Assembly: GCA_030748555.1 (NCBI GenBank)
Contig: JASMLT010000007.1
Location: forward strand, 1 to 49,334
Origin: Acidimicrobiales bacterium
Lineage (GTDB): Bacteria; Actinomycetota; Acidimicrobiia; Acidimicrobiales; MedAcidi-G1
DNA: 49,334 nt
Reading direction: 5' to 3'
Below the pieces are notes generated by a model, which was not told the origin of the DNA, searched no databases, and was given only the letters and a program-made list of their open reading frames with translations. The position numbers were made by a program, and so were the translations under genes. This document shows positions 18,288-25,749 of this stretch, piece by piece. The first letter of the stretch is position 1. Each line of letters begins with the position of its first letter.

Positions 18288-18391
18288 AAGAATCCTAAAG
18301 AAACCCTGAACACCTAAACCCTTCAGTGTTGACTTTAGTTCATCTGGATAGCCAGACTAGTTTAACGGATGATCTATTTTCTCGTGCCTAT

Positions 18392-20002
18392 TCAATCCTG
18401 TTCGACTTCTGTGAATTGTGACGGTGGTCTCAATATTCGCGTCTTTCCGAAAATAGAGCCAAAAACAATTCGACCTTCATTGTCTAACTGCACACCAGAT
18501 CCAAGGGTATTGAAACGGCTGCCACCAGTAACCCAATAACCGAGACTTTCACCAGTGGACCAATTTAAGGCTTCGATAGTCCACTTGCCTTCGCGTGTGC
18601 CGCAGGTGTATACAACATTGCTTCCCATGCTCACATAAGGCACAGAATTAGGTGAACTGACCTCGGTATTGACCCATGCCTCAAGAAATTCTGAAGTTTC
18701 AGAGTTCCATTCATACTTATGAAGCCCATACGGTGTGAATGCCGGATAATGACCTAAAAAGAACGAAAGCAACCTGCTAGCACGCTCTGGCAGCCAAGCA
18801 GGTCGACTGCTCGGTTCATTATTGACGGTCATGGCGCCATAACCTGCCACAGTGATTGATTGCTCAGTTTGGATGCTTTCTCTACTGGTATCGCCCATGT
18901 TCGCAGCTCCCAAGCCTGCAATCCTTCGTGAAGGCGCATTTGGCAAGCATTCCCAATCACGAGGAATTTCGTTTCTCCAAAAAAGTGTGATGTTTACAAT
19001 TTCATCACCATCTCCGATGACAACAAAACGATCCTGATCTGGGTCATCCCCCATCAACGAAGGAGTTGTACCTGAACCGGAGCCACTCCCATTTCTATAT
19101 TCTGCACTCCATGCACCATCCTTGTCAGCAAAGGAGAAATTGTTTCCGTTCCAAAGTACGCGATGCAAGTGATCCACTGAGTTGAGATAAATACCCCCTT
19201 CTTCGTCGCAACACATACTTGTTCTTACCCACCCGTAAGCTGTATTGCCTTTCTCAGCTTCCATTCGTTTGCAGTGTTCAGCTGCATCCTTCTCAGCGCC
19301 AGGGATTTGTACAGCCACATAATCCTGAAAATCTCTGGAAAGGCTTACTAGCCAACCGTGATCTGTTGACAATACAAGACGACCATCTGGGGTCATATTT
19401 ATCCCGACGAAAAACCCTTCAATGTGATCTGGTTTATCCCACCTTCCTTTTTCTATTAGAGATGAATTGCGGTCAGTCGGCTCGGTTTCCGCATAGGCAA
19501 CCACTCCTTCCTTTCGCCCCAGATACATCACATGATCCACATCAAGAAGGGAATAAACACCATCAAGCCCTGTCATGAAACGAGCAGCTAACCCGACAGC
19601 ACTGCTGATCAGTTTTTCTTCATTATCAAAGTCATCCAACTCAGCAATTCCCGCTTCCCATTCTGAATTACTGCTAAATACCTCCCCCGTTCTCTCATGC
19701 GAGAGATCAAACGAAGACAATAATTCGAGTGTTTCGTAATCAAGTTTTACTATTTGCTCTCTTCCGTTACTCCAAATAGTTCGTTTTCCGTCTGGATATA
19801 AACCCGATATCAGACCACCGAAATGCCCAGGACCGAGCCACTCGTACTGGTAGTCATTTTTTTGGAGAACCTCCCCATTTTCGAGGGAGACAGGAAGCGG
19901 GCCAGAAAGGTGCGTGCTGTCACGCTGGTCACAAAATCCGTGCGCTATAGGGTTCTCACTGTCAGCCAAAAATGGATTCCGCCATCGTTTATACATGTCC
20001 AC
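18392..20002 (-). CDS. Uncharacterised protein, probable beta-propeller
   Basis: I do not recognise a named family. The 536 residues have no signal peptide or membrane segment, although the protein is rich in Trp, Gly and Asp turns and short beta-like repeats. Examples are INMTPDGRLVLSTDHGWLVS, GGIYLNSVDHLHRVLWNGN, DRFVVIGDGDEIVNITLFW and GVQLDNEGRIVFGSIFGKT. These look like blades of a quinoprotein or Kelch-type propeller. A conserved-looking SGSGTTPSLMGDDPDQDRF stretch and cysteines in SMCCDEEG and NVVYTCGT may be functional. Start is GTG at 20002 or ATG at 19996. It stands alone between tRNA-Leu and a divergent membrane-protein gene, so context does not reveal its role. A cytoplasmic location is suggested only by the lack of a signal. 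Confidence 0.8.
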   Translation of the reverse strand: MDMYKRWRNPFLADSENPIAHGFCDQRDSTHLSGPLPVSLENGEVLQKNDYQYEWLGPGHFGGLISGLYPDGKRTIWSNGREQIVKLDYETLELLSSFDLSHERTGEVFSSNSEWEAGIAELDDFDNEEKLISSAVGLAARFMTGLDGVYSLLDVDHVMYLGRKEGVVAYAETEPTDRNSSLIEKGRWDKPDHIEGFFVGINMTPDGRLVLSTDHGWLVSLSRDFQDYVAVQIPGAEKDAAEHCKRMEAEKGNTAYGWVRTSMCCDEEGGIYLNSVDHLHRVLWNGNNFSFADKDGAWSAEYRNGSGSGSGTTPSLMGDDPDQDRFVVIGDGDEIVNITLFWRNEIPRDWECLPNAPSRRIAGLGAANMGDTSRESIQTEQSITVAGYGAMTVNNEPSSRPAWLPERASRLLSFFLGHYPAFTPYGLHKYEWNSETSEFLEAWVNTEVSSPNSVPYVSMGSNVVYTCGTREGKWTIEALNWSTGESLGYWVTGGSRFNTLGSGVQLDNEGRIVFGSIFGKTRILRPPSQFTEVEQD

Positions 20003-20095
20003 AAAACGACATTAACGACCTGCAAAGTCGAAAACAAATAACTTCAGACACAGTTGTTCACCCATACAAAAATATTTTCAATACGATGGTTGGTG

Positions 20096-20686
20096 ATGCC
20101 AATTCAAAAATCTGCAGTACTCGTTTTCACGCGACTTATTTTCGGTTTAGTTCTTTTCGGGTTTGGTTTAGGTTTAGTAGTTTTGGGGGACTTTGGTGTC
20201 TCTCCTTGGGAAGTTTTTCATCAAGGAATTTCGCGACGAACTCCTTTGAGTATCGGAACGACAATTATTTTTGTTGGAATAATTATTCTGATCTTTCTTT
20301 TTCTCCTCAAGGAACCAATGGGAGTAGGCACAATTGCAAATGTTTTGATTATCGGTTTAGTCGTAGACCTTACTTTGTCTCTATTCGGGGAGATATCAAA
20401 TATTTTCCCGCGAATCGTCTCAACGCTTTTCGGTCCAATTTTTGTGGCCTTGGGATCCGGATTCTATATAGGGACGCGTTTGGGCCCAGGGCCTAGAGAT
20501 GGTCTTATGACAGCATTCAATCGTAGAGGTGTGGCAATTTGGAAAGCCAGGACGCTTATAGAGGGTTCGTGTGTTGTCACTGGTTTGATGCTCGGTGGCA
20601 CCATAGGATGGGGAACCGTTTGGTTTCTGCTTTCAGTAGGCCCCTGTGTCCAGTTCTTTCTTCATCGCTTAGAAATAAAAGATTAA
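20096..20686 (+). CDS. YczE/YitT-type integral membrane protein
   Basis: Membrane protein of about 196 residues with five predicted helices, resembling the YczE family, whose biochemical function is not established. Diagnostic stretches are LGDFGVSPWEVFHQGIS after the first helix, GLVVDLTL in the middle and GTRLGPGPRDGLMTAFNRRG before the last helices. The frame opens at a TTG at 20054, but the ATG at 20096 (MPIQKSAVLVFTRL) starts just before the first membrane helix and is preferred. Neighbours are divergent (the propeller-like gene) and convergent (the F420-type oxidoreductase), so it is probably a single-gene unit. Confidence 0.85.
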   Translation: MPIQKSAVLVFTRLIFGLVLFGFGLGLVVLGDFGVSPWEVFHQGISRRTPLSIGTTIIFVGIIILIFLFLLKEPMGVGTIANVLIIGLVVDLTLSLFGEISNIFPRIVSTLFGPIFVALGSGFYIGTRLGPGPRDGLMTAFNRRGVAIWKARTLIEGSCVVTGLMLGGTIGWGTVWFLLSVGPCVQFFLHRLEIKD

Positions 20687-20705
20687 ATTCCTAAAAACCC
20701 CGCAA

Positions 20706-21629
20706 CTAGTTTAAGAAAATTTCTGCGGCAAGATCCAAATGTTCAAGGTCACAATCGTCAAGTATTTGCAAGTAAAAGCGTTCACATCCTTGTTGTCTGA
20801 ATTCCTCTATTCGTTCGCTTACTTCGTCTGGAGTTCCAGCCAAACCATTCGAACGCAGTTCATCCACCTCTCTTCCAATAGCAGAAGCGCGCCCACTGAA
20901 AATTTCTTCATTTTCACCGCAGCAAAAAACCTGAGCGCATGAATAGATAAGTTCTTCAGGGTCTCTGCCTAATTTCGCACACGCATCTTTGACGACACTT
21001 ATAAGAGATGCGAAACCTTCAGGCGACACAAAAGGGGTGTTGTATTCGGATGCATATTTAGCGACCAGCTCAGGAGTTCTTCGCTTGCCTATCCCCCCCA
21101 TTATGATCGGTGGGCCCTTTTCTTGTTTCGGTTTTGGCAATCCCATTGAATTCTCGAAGCGGACTGTTTTTCCCTCATAGTTGAACAACTCGCCCTCTTC
21201 TAAATTCCAAATGGCATTCAGAACTTCCAATGAGTCTTCAAGGATGTCGAAACGAGTACCCATATTCGGAAAAGGTAGCCCCTGTGCTTTATGTTCTTCC
21301 TCGTACCAACCTGCTCCTAAACCCAATTCAATCCTGCCACCACTCATTTGGTCGACTTGAGAGACACTTATAGCCAATGAGCCCAAGTGACGAAAAGTGA
21401 TTGGAGTCACTAAAGTCCCCAATCGGATAGCAGTTGTATCGCGAGTTAATCCAGCCAAAGTAGTCCAAGCATCTGTAGGACCGGGCAACCCATCAGAGTC
21501 GCCCATTTTCAGGTAGTGGTCTGAGGTAAAAAATCCGTTGAAACCGAGACTTTCAGCATGAGAAGCTAAGGAGCAAAGTCGATCGTAGTTTGTTCCCTGT
21601 TGTGGTTCTACAAAAATCCTGAAGTCCAT
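20706..21629 (-). CDS. LLM-class F420-dependent oxidoreductase (Rv1855c-like)
   Basis: Luciferase-like TIM-barrel oxidoreductase expected to use coenzyme F420, which fits an actinobacterium. The 307 residues have ESLGFNGFFTSDHY near 30, IRLGTLVTPITFRHLGSLA, the strand-turn GRIELGLGAGWYEEEHKAQG, and PPIIMGGIGKRRTPELVAKY, all of the Rv1855c-type subfamily (TIGR03560). The C-terminus FYLQILDDCDLEHLDLAAEI is also typical. F420 use rather than FMN is inferred from the subfamily. The ATG is six bases after the SDR stop, so it is the last gene of an operon with the SDR and the EamA transporter. Substrate is unknown. Confidence 0.9.
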   Translation of the reverse strand: MDFRIFVEPQQGTNYDRLCSLASHAESLGFNGFFTSDHYLKMGDSDGLPGPTDAWTTLAGLTRDTTAIRLGTLVTPITFRHLGSLAISVSQVDQMSGGRIELGLGAGWYEEEHKAQGLPFPNMGTRFDILEDSLEVLNAIWNLEEGELFNYEGKTVRFENSMGLPKPKQEKGPPIIMGGIGKRRTPELVAKYASEYNTPFVSPEGFASLISVVKDACAKLGRDPEELIYSCAQVFCCGENEEIFSGRASAIGREVDELRSNGLAGTPDEVSERIEEFRQQGCERFYLQILDDCDLEHLDLAAEIFLN

Positions 21630-21635
21630 GGTTTA

Positions 21636-22436
21636 CTATTTCCTTTCCGGGTAACCGTCCACAGGCAGAGCGGACATCGGGCCTTGCAGTATTAAACCTC
21701 CATCAATGTACAAAACTTCGCCTGTTATAAAACTTGCCCCCGGAGAAACCAGAAAAATCACTCCGTTTGCTATGTCGCTCGCGTCACCGATACTCGGCAG
21801 TGGTTGATCCACATAACCATCACCTACCCCCTCTTCATAAGTCGAATCAAAAGCTTCAGTTCTGAATTGACCTGGCGCCACACAATTAACACGCACTTTA
21901 GATCCCCACTCGAAAGCTAAAGTTCTACTCAGTTCCAGAACTCCCGCCCGTGCACTTGCACTATGAGCTATACCAGGTATCCCACGTCCAACAGTTGCAA
22001 TTATTTGGCATATGGAACCTCCTTCACCTTCAAGCATGTTGTTGCCAAAAGCTTGTGTCATGTTCCAAGTTCCATTCAAATTCAAATCGATCACACTACG
22101 CCAACCGTTTGGACTGAAATCTCGAGCCTTTTGAGGGAATTGCCCTCCGGCATTGTTTACAAGAATGTCTACGTTTTGATGCCTAACCGATAATTGAGCA
22201 ACTGATTCAATATCACGAATATCAACAATGTCATACGAAACTTTTTTTCCGGTCTCATTCGAAATCTGTTTTGCAGCCGCACTCAACACGTCTTCTTGCC
22301 GAGAAACTATCGTCACTTTCGCACCAACCTGAGCCAATCCAACCGCTATAGCCCGACCGAGCCCAGTAGCTCCACCAGTTACAATCGCTTTTCGTCCTTC
22401 AAGTAGTTCTTCGTTATAGATCAAATCACTTCGCAT
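21636..22436 (-). CDS. Short-chain dehydrogenase/reductase with altered active site (DECR-like)
   Basis: NAD(P)-binding SDR. AIVTGGATGLGRAIA near the N-terminus is the cofactor motif and DILVNNAGG is the conserved NNAG strand. The usual Tyr-x-x-x-Lys is replaced by HSASARAGVLELSRTLA, so Tyr is Ser and Lys is Arg. The layout resembles 2,4-dienoyl-CoA reductases (SASAKAG in the mitochondrial enzyme), which also lack the usual Tyr at this place. The C-terminus RVNCVAPGQFRTEAF and GEVLYIDGGLILQGP is normal. I chose the ATG at 22436; a TTG at 22460, directly after the transporter stop, is possible. Role in acyl-CoA metabolism is inference. It sits between the EamA transporter and the F420-type oxidoreductase in one operon. 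Confidence 0.87.
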   Translation of the reverse strand: MRSDLIYNEELLEGRKAIVTGGATGLGRAIAVGLAQVGAKVTIVSRQEDVLSAAAKQISNETGKKVSYDIVDIRDIESVAQLSVRHQNVDILVNNAGGQFPQKARDFSPNGWRSVIDLNLNGTWNMTQAFGNNMLEGEGGSICQIIATVGRGIPGIAHSASARAGVLELSRTLAFEWGSKVRVNCVAPGQFRTEAFDSTYEEGVGDGYVDQPLPSIGDASDIANGVIFLVSPGASFITGEVLYIDGGLILQGPMSALPVDGYPERK

Positions 22437-22460
22437 ATTGTCTTTCTTATCAATTGCCAA

Positions 22461-23258
22461 TCACCAAATTACCAAAGCAGCTCCCAGCGCAACAAGAAAT
22501 GAGCCGCTTAAAGCTCTCCGACCTAAAGCCTCCCTAGCGATCAAAGTCCCGAAAATGACTGAAATTTGACGCAAACCAGCGACTTGTCCTGCCTGAGCAC
22601 GCTGAAACGCAAGCAAAATAAGTGAATAAGCTGCACCTTGCAACACACCTATAATTATTCCATTTAAAGCATTTTTTCTAATTTGAAGAAACGACGGTCT
22701 GCGCGCCAACAGGACAATCGAACTACCAAGTAAAACGAGTAGAGACAAATACCCAAGTGCTCCGGCGAAATCCACTGCATGTGCATCTACCAGCGAATAA
22801 CCCACCGTCGACACGCCAGTCACTAAGGCAAACATCACAGCGCGAGTCTCTTTGATGTTTTTTGCTATGACTGCTACCAACATTAATCCACCCGTAAGTA
22901 AAAAAAGACCGATTGTGGTAGTCAATGATGGAGTTTCATCCAGAATTACCCATCCGCCAACACCTACAAGTAAGGGTGCTACTCCTCGTGATATTGGGTA
23001 CACGACGCCAAGACTTCCAATCTGGTAGCCGAATGAAAGCATGCTTATATAAACCGCATGAAACAGTCCGGAAAGTAACGCCCATCCAATTACTTCAGTT
23101 GGAGGGTCAATAAATAAAGCCGGAGAAAGAAAAATGCCAAAACTTAAATAACTAACAACAATCGACATGGATGGATCTTCAGAACGATGCAATAAGGCGT
23201 TCCAACTCGCATGAAATAAAGCTGAGATAAGAATCAGAACTACTACAAAAGCTGGCAT
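22461..23258 (-). CDS. EamA/DMT-family transporter
   Basis: Integral membrane transporter of 265 residues with nine or ten hydrophobic helices and the internal repeat of EamA proteins. The N-terminus LILISALFHASWNALLHR has the common small-residue/His-x-x-Trp-Asn pattern. VVYPISRGVAPLLVG and the mirrored AGQVAGLRQISVIFGTLIA follow at the ends of the two halves. Substrate unknown. ATG start at 23258. The SDR gene follows with no gap, giving a three-gene unit of transporter, SDR and oxidoreductase. Upstream lies the divergent fab operon with a shared intergenic region of about 230 bases. Confidence 0.9.
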   Translation of the reverse strand: MPAFVVVLILISALFHASWNALLHRSEDPSMSIVVSYLSFGIFLSPALFIDPPTEVIGWALLSGLFHAVYISMLSFGYQIGSLGVVYPISRGVAPLLVGVGGWVILDETPSLTTTIGLFLLTGGLMLVAVIAKNIKETRAVMFALVTGVSTVGYSLVDAHAVDFAGALGYLSLLVLLGSSIVLLARRPSFLQIRKNALNGIIIGVLQGAAYSLILLAFQRAQAGQVAGLRQISVIFGTLIAREALGRRALSGSFLVALGAALVIW

Positions 23259-23366
23259 TAAGAGACCGGATAAGCAAAATTTTTGAACAAATCACGAACT
23301 ACGTTCATATTTTTACTCTTTCAAGTATGAGCTAAAAATGACTATCAGATGAGTATTTCACATTTT

Positions 23367-23385
23367 TTCTGAATTACTATCAGAA
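23367..23385. promoter_or_regulatory. Inverted repeat upstream of the fab operon (candidate operator)
   Basis: TTCTGA and TCAGAA form a perfect 6-bp inverted repeat with a 7-base spacer, about 107 bases before the fabD start. It overlaps the second of two direct copies of ACTATCAGA (23341-23349 and 23376-23384). It could be the site of a fatty-acid regulator, or of one for the divergent transporter operon. The size is modest and chance cannot be excluded. Confidence 0.35.
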
Positions 23386-23431
23386 TCGCCGCCTAAATAG
23401 TAAGGCAGAGTCTCTTCTTTTGAGGTTTTTT

Positions 23432-23461
23432 TTGGTTTTCATCTGCTTTGTGAAGTTATAG
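23432..23461 (+). promoter_or_regulatory. Possible sigma70-type promoter of fabD
   Basis: TTGGTT at 23432 and TTATAG at 23456 are separated by 18 bases and would start transcription about 25 bases before the fabD ATG. Neither hexamer is a perfect match, and the region is T-rich, so this is tentative. Confidence 0.28.
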
Positions 23462-23491
23462 GGCAAAATGTTCTGTACAAGAGGAGTGAAA

Positions 23492-24673
23492 ATGATCGTC
23501 TTTACATACCCAGGTCAGGGTTCACAATTTTCTGGCATGGGATCCAGTTGGTTAAATCACCCTTCATGGGAACTTATCGAAGAGGCATCAGACGCTACAC
23601 ATGTGGATCTCTCTGATTTGCTTATTAACGCGGATGATGAAACTTTAAGAGAAACACATAATGCTCAACTCTCCACTTTCGTACTAAGCATGCTAATTCT
23701 TGATGCTGTTGAGCGACTCGGTCTAGATTCGACTGGTCATGCAGGTCACAGTTTAGGTGAATACAGCGCTCTCACTGCTTCAGGAGTTCTCGATTTTTTT
23801 GATGCGGCCAAATTGGTAGATATCAGAGGCAACGCAATGAAAAATGCAATTAAAGAAAGACCCGGGACAATGTCCGCTGTGTTGGGTCTCTCCGATACTG
23901 ATGTTGAACAATTATGCACTGAAATTGAAGGTGATGTTTGGATCGCAAACTATAACTCCCCGGGGCAACTGGTTATAGCTGGTGACAATTCAGCAATTGA
24001 GGAAGCAGGCGATCTCGCACGAAAAATGGGTGCCAAGAAAGTCACTCAACTTTCAGTAGCAGGAGCATTCCACACTCCACTAATGAGTTCGGCACGAGCT
24101 GAATTATCAGAAGCAATAGAAAATACTGATATTAGGCCACCGTCCGGAGTCGTGGTTGCAAATGTCGACGGAATGGCGCACGAAAATCCAGAAACCTGGA
24201 GAGCACTTATGTCTGCTCAGTTATGTAGCCCTGTTAGATGGACACAAACAATGGAGACATTGTTACAAATGAACTTTTCTACATTTATTGAAATCGGGCC
24301 TGGAAAAGTGCTAACTGGCCTCACGAAACGAGCGGAACCAAATACACAACGTTTGAATATAAACGAGCCAAGTGACTTGGATCAACTGCTTGACCTAATT
24401 GCACCTACATCATCAACTGATGGAACTGGAGTGAGCCACGAGGGTGAACATCTTTTCTCAACTGACAGGCTTGTAGTTAGTCCAACCGCTGGACTGTTTA
24501 GGCCTGTGTCGAATTTAGAAGTCGGACAGAAAGTTTCCAACGGTGAGATCCTTGGACATGTCGGAACTGTTGAGATTCATTCCCCTTTTTCGGGTGAGCT
24601 TATGGGTTGGATCGCTATAGCAGAAGAACGCCTGACAGCCAGTCAGCCTGTTGCTTGGCTACGTGTAACATGA
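23492..24673 (+). CDS. fabD: Malonyl-CoA:ACP transacylase fused to a biotinyl/lipoyl-like domain
   Basis: Loads malonyl groups on the acyl carrier protein for fatty acid synthesis. The transacylase domain covers about residues 1 to 290: PGQGSQFSGMG, catalytic Ser87 in GHSLGEYSALTASG, GQLVIAG, and His194 in GAFHTPLM. After a linker of some 30 residues, the last 70 residues (325-393) look like a biotinyl/lipoyl barrel: VVSPTAGLFRPVSNLEVGQK, then VSNGEILGHVG, then HSPFSGELMGW. The biotinylated Met-Lys-Met turn is absent. Ordinary FabD ends near residue 310, so this is an extra domain. The frame opens at 23468, but the ATG at 23492 has AGGAG seven bases upstream and gives the standard N-terminus. 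It is first in fabD-fabG-acpP-fabF. Confidence 0.95.
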   Translation: MIVFTYPGQGSQFSGMGSSWLNHPSWELIEEASDATHVDLSDLLINADDETLRETHNAQLSTFVLSMLILDAVERLGLDSTGHAGHSLGEYSALTASGVLDFFDAAKLVDIRGNAMKNAIKERPGTMSAVLGLSDTDVEQLCTEIEGDVWIANYNSPGQLVIAGDNSAIEEAGDLARKMGAKKVTQLSVAGAFHTPLMSSARAELSEAIENTDIRPPSGVVVANVDGMAHENPETWRALMSAQLCSPVRWTQTMETLLQMNFSTFIEIGPGKVLTGLTKRAEPNTQRLNINEPSDLDQLLDLIAPTSSTDGTGVSHEGEHLFSTDRLVVSPTAGLFRPVSNLEVGQKVSNGEILGHVGTVEIHSPFSGELMGWIAIAEERLTASQPVAWLRVT

Positions 24674-24723
24674 CCAAGAAGTCTTCATAAGCTAATCTTT
24701 CTCTAGAAGAACAAAAGGAAAAA

Positions 24724-25437
24724 ATGGATCGTGTAGTTCTCGTAACCGGTGGAAATAGAGGCATAGGCCTTGCTACTGCCAAAGCTTTTGCTGCAAAAGG
24801 AAACAAAGTAGCAATCACATACCGTGAAGCCCCACCCGACGGAATCGAAGACCTTGACATCCACTCCGTTTCATGTGATGTTACGGATCAAGATCACATA
24901 GACAAAGCATTTAAAGAGGTGGAGGAAACTCTTGGGACTGTGGAAGTTTTGGTTGCAAATGCCGGTATAACTCGAGATGCCCTAACAGCCAGAACGAGTG
25001 ATGTGGACTTTTCTGAAGTTTTAGACACGAATTTGACTGGAGCATTCAGAGTAGCAAAAAAGGCTTTAAGAGGAATGATGAAAAATCGATGGGGACGAGT
25101 AATTTTTGTATCTTCCCTTTCAGGTCGAATCGGTCAAATTGGTCAAAGCAGTTATGCTGCATCAAAATCGGCTCTCGTTGGGCTAAGCCGTTCACTCGCT
25201 AAAGAATATGCCTCCCGTAACATAACCATTAATGTTGTTGCGCCAGGCGCTGTAAAAACGGACATGTTAGAAAAATTGTCGGACGATCAGATAAGTGAAT
25301 ACATCGAGTCCATTCCATTAGGTCGATTAGGAGAACCAGAAGAAATTGGTGAAATCATCGCCTTTTTGTCTTCTGAGCATGCTTCATATATCACAGGCAG
25401 CGTAATCCCGATTGATGGCGGCCTTTACATGGGATAA
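24724..25437 (+). CDS. fabG: 3-oxoacyl-ACP reductase
   Basis: NADPH-dependent reduction of the 3-oxoacyl-ACP in the elongation cycle. The 237-residue SDR has LVTGGNRGIGLATA near the N-terminus, LVANAGITRD, catalytic Ser in IFVSSLSGRIG, and the intact Tyr-x-x-x-Lys in SSYAASKSALVGLSR. NVVAPGAVKTDM and GSVIPIDGGLYMG complete the family pattern. The Gly-Asn-Arg-Gly-Ile-Gly cofactor loop is like mycobacterial MabA. The ATG has an AAAGGA site about six bases upstream. It lies 50 bases after fabD and 75 bases before acpP. Confidence 0.95.
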   Translation: MDRVVLVTGGNRGIGLATAKAFAAKGNKVAITYREAPPDGIEDLDIHSVSCDVTDQDHIDKAFKEVEETLGTVEVLVANAGITRDALTARTSDVDFSEVLDTNLTGAFRVAKKALRGMMKNRWGRVIFVSSLSGRIGQIGQSSYAASKSALVGLSRSLAKEYASRNITINVVAPGAVKTDMLEKLSDDQISEYIESIPLGRLGEPEEIGEIIAFLSSEHASYITGSVIPIDGGLYMG

Positions 25438-25512
25438 ACCTTCTTTAATAAGCTTGGTAGAAGTAAAGTAACCCTCTATTGTTGTGTGGGCAGTTGAATA
25501 TAAGGAGTTCAA

Positions 25513-25749
25513 ATGAGTGACGACAATTTCGCAAGATTTCAGAAATGTGCTGTTGAAGTACTATCAGTTGATGCAGCGCAAGTAACACCTGAAGCCAATT
25601 TTGCCGATGACCTTGACGCCGACAGTCTTGACTTAGTCGAATTAGTCATGGCGCTCGAAGAAGAGTTTGGTGTAACTGTTGAAGAAGAAGAATTAGAAGG
25701 AATCAACACGATCCAAGCGGCATTTGAATTAATCACAAGCAAGCTCTAA
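25513..25749 (+). CDS. acpP: Acyl carrier protein
   Basis: Small acidic carrier of growing acyl chains. The 78 residues form a four-helix ACP with the phosphopantetheine attachment site [20 protein letters not shown]; the modified residue is Ser38. The ATG has a clear AAGGAG ribosome binding site. Its TAA overlaps the ATG of fabF by one base (TAATG), so the two are probably translationally coupled. It follows fabG by 75 bases, a gap that could carry an additional promoter. Confidence 0.98.
   Translation: MSDDNFARFQKCAVEVLSVDAAQVTPEANFADDLDADSLDLVELVMALEEEFGVTVEEEELEGINTIQAAFELITSKL

Noticed and set aside
18340-18353. Terminator after the propeller-like gene (TCTGG/CCAGA)
   Set aside because: Only a 5-bp stem with no T-tract, too weak to annotate.
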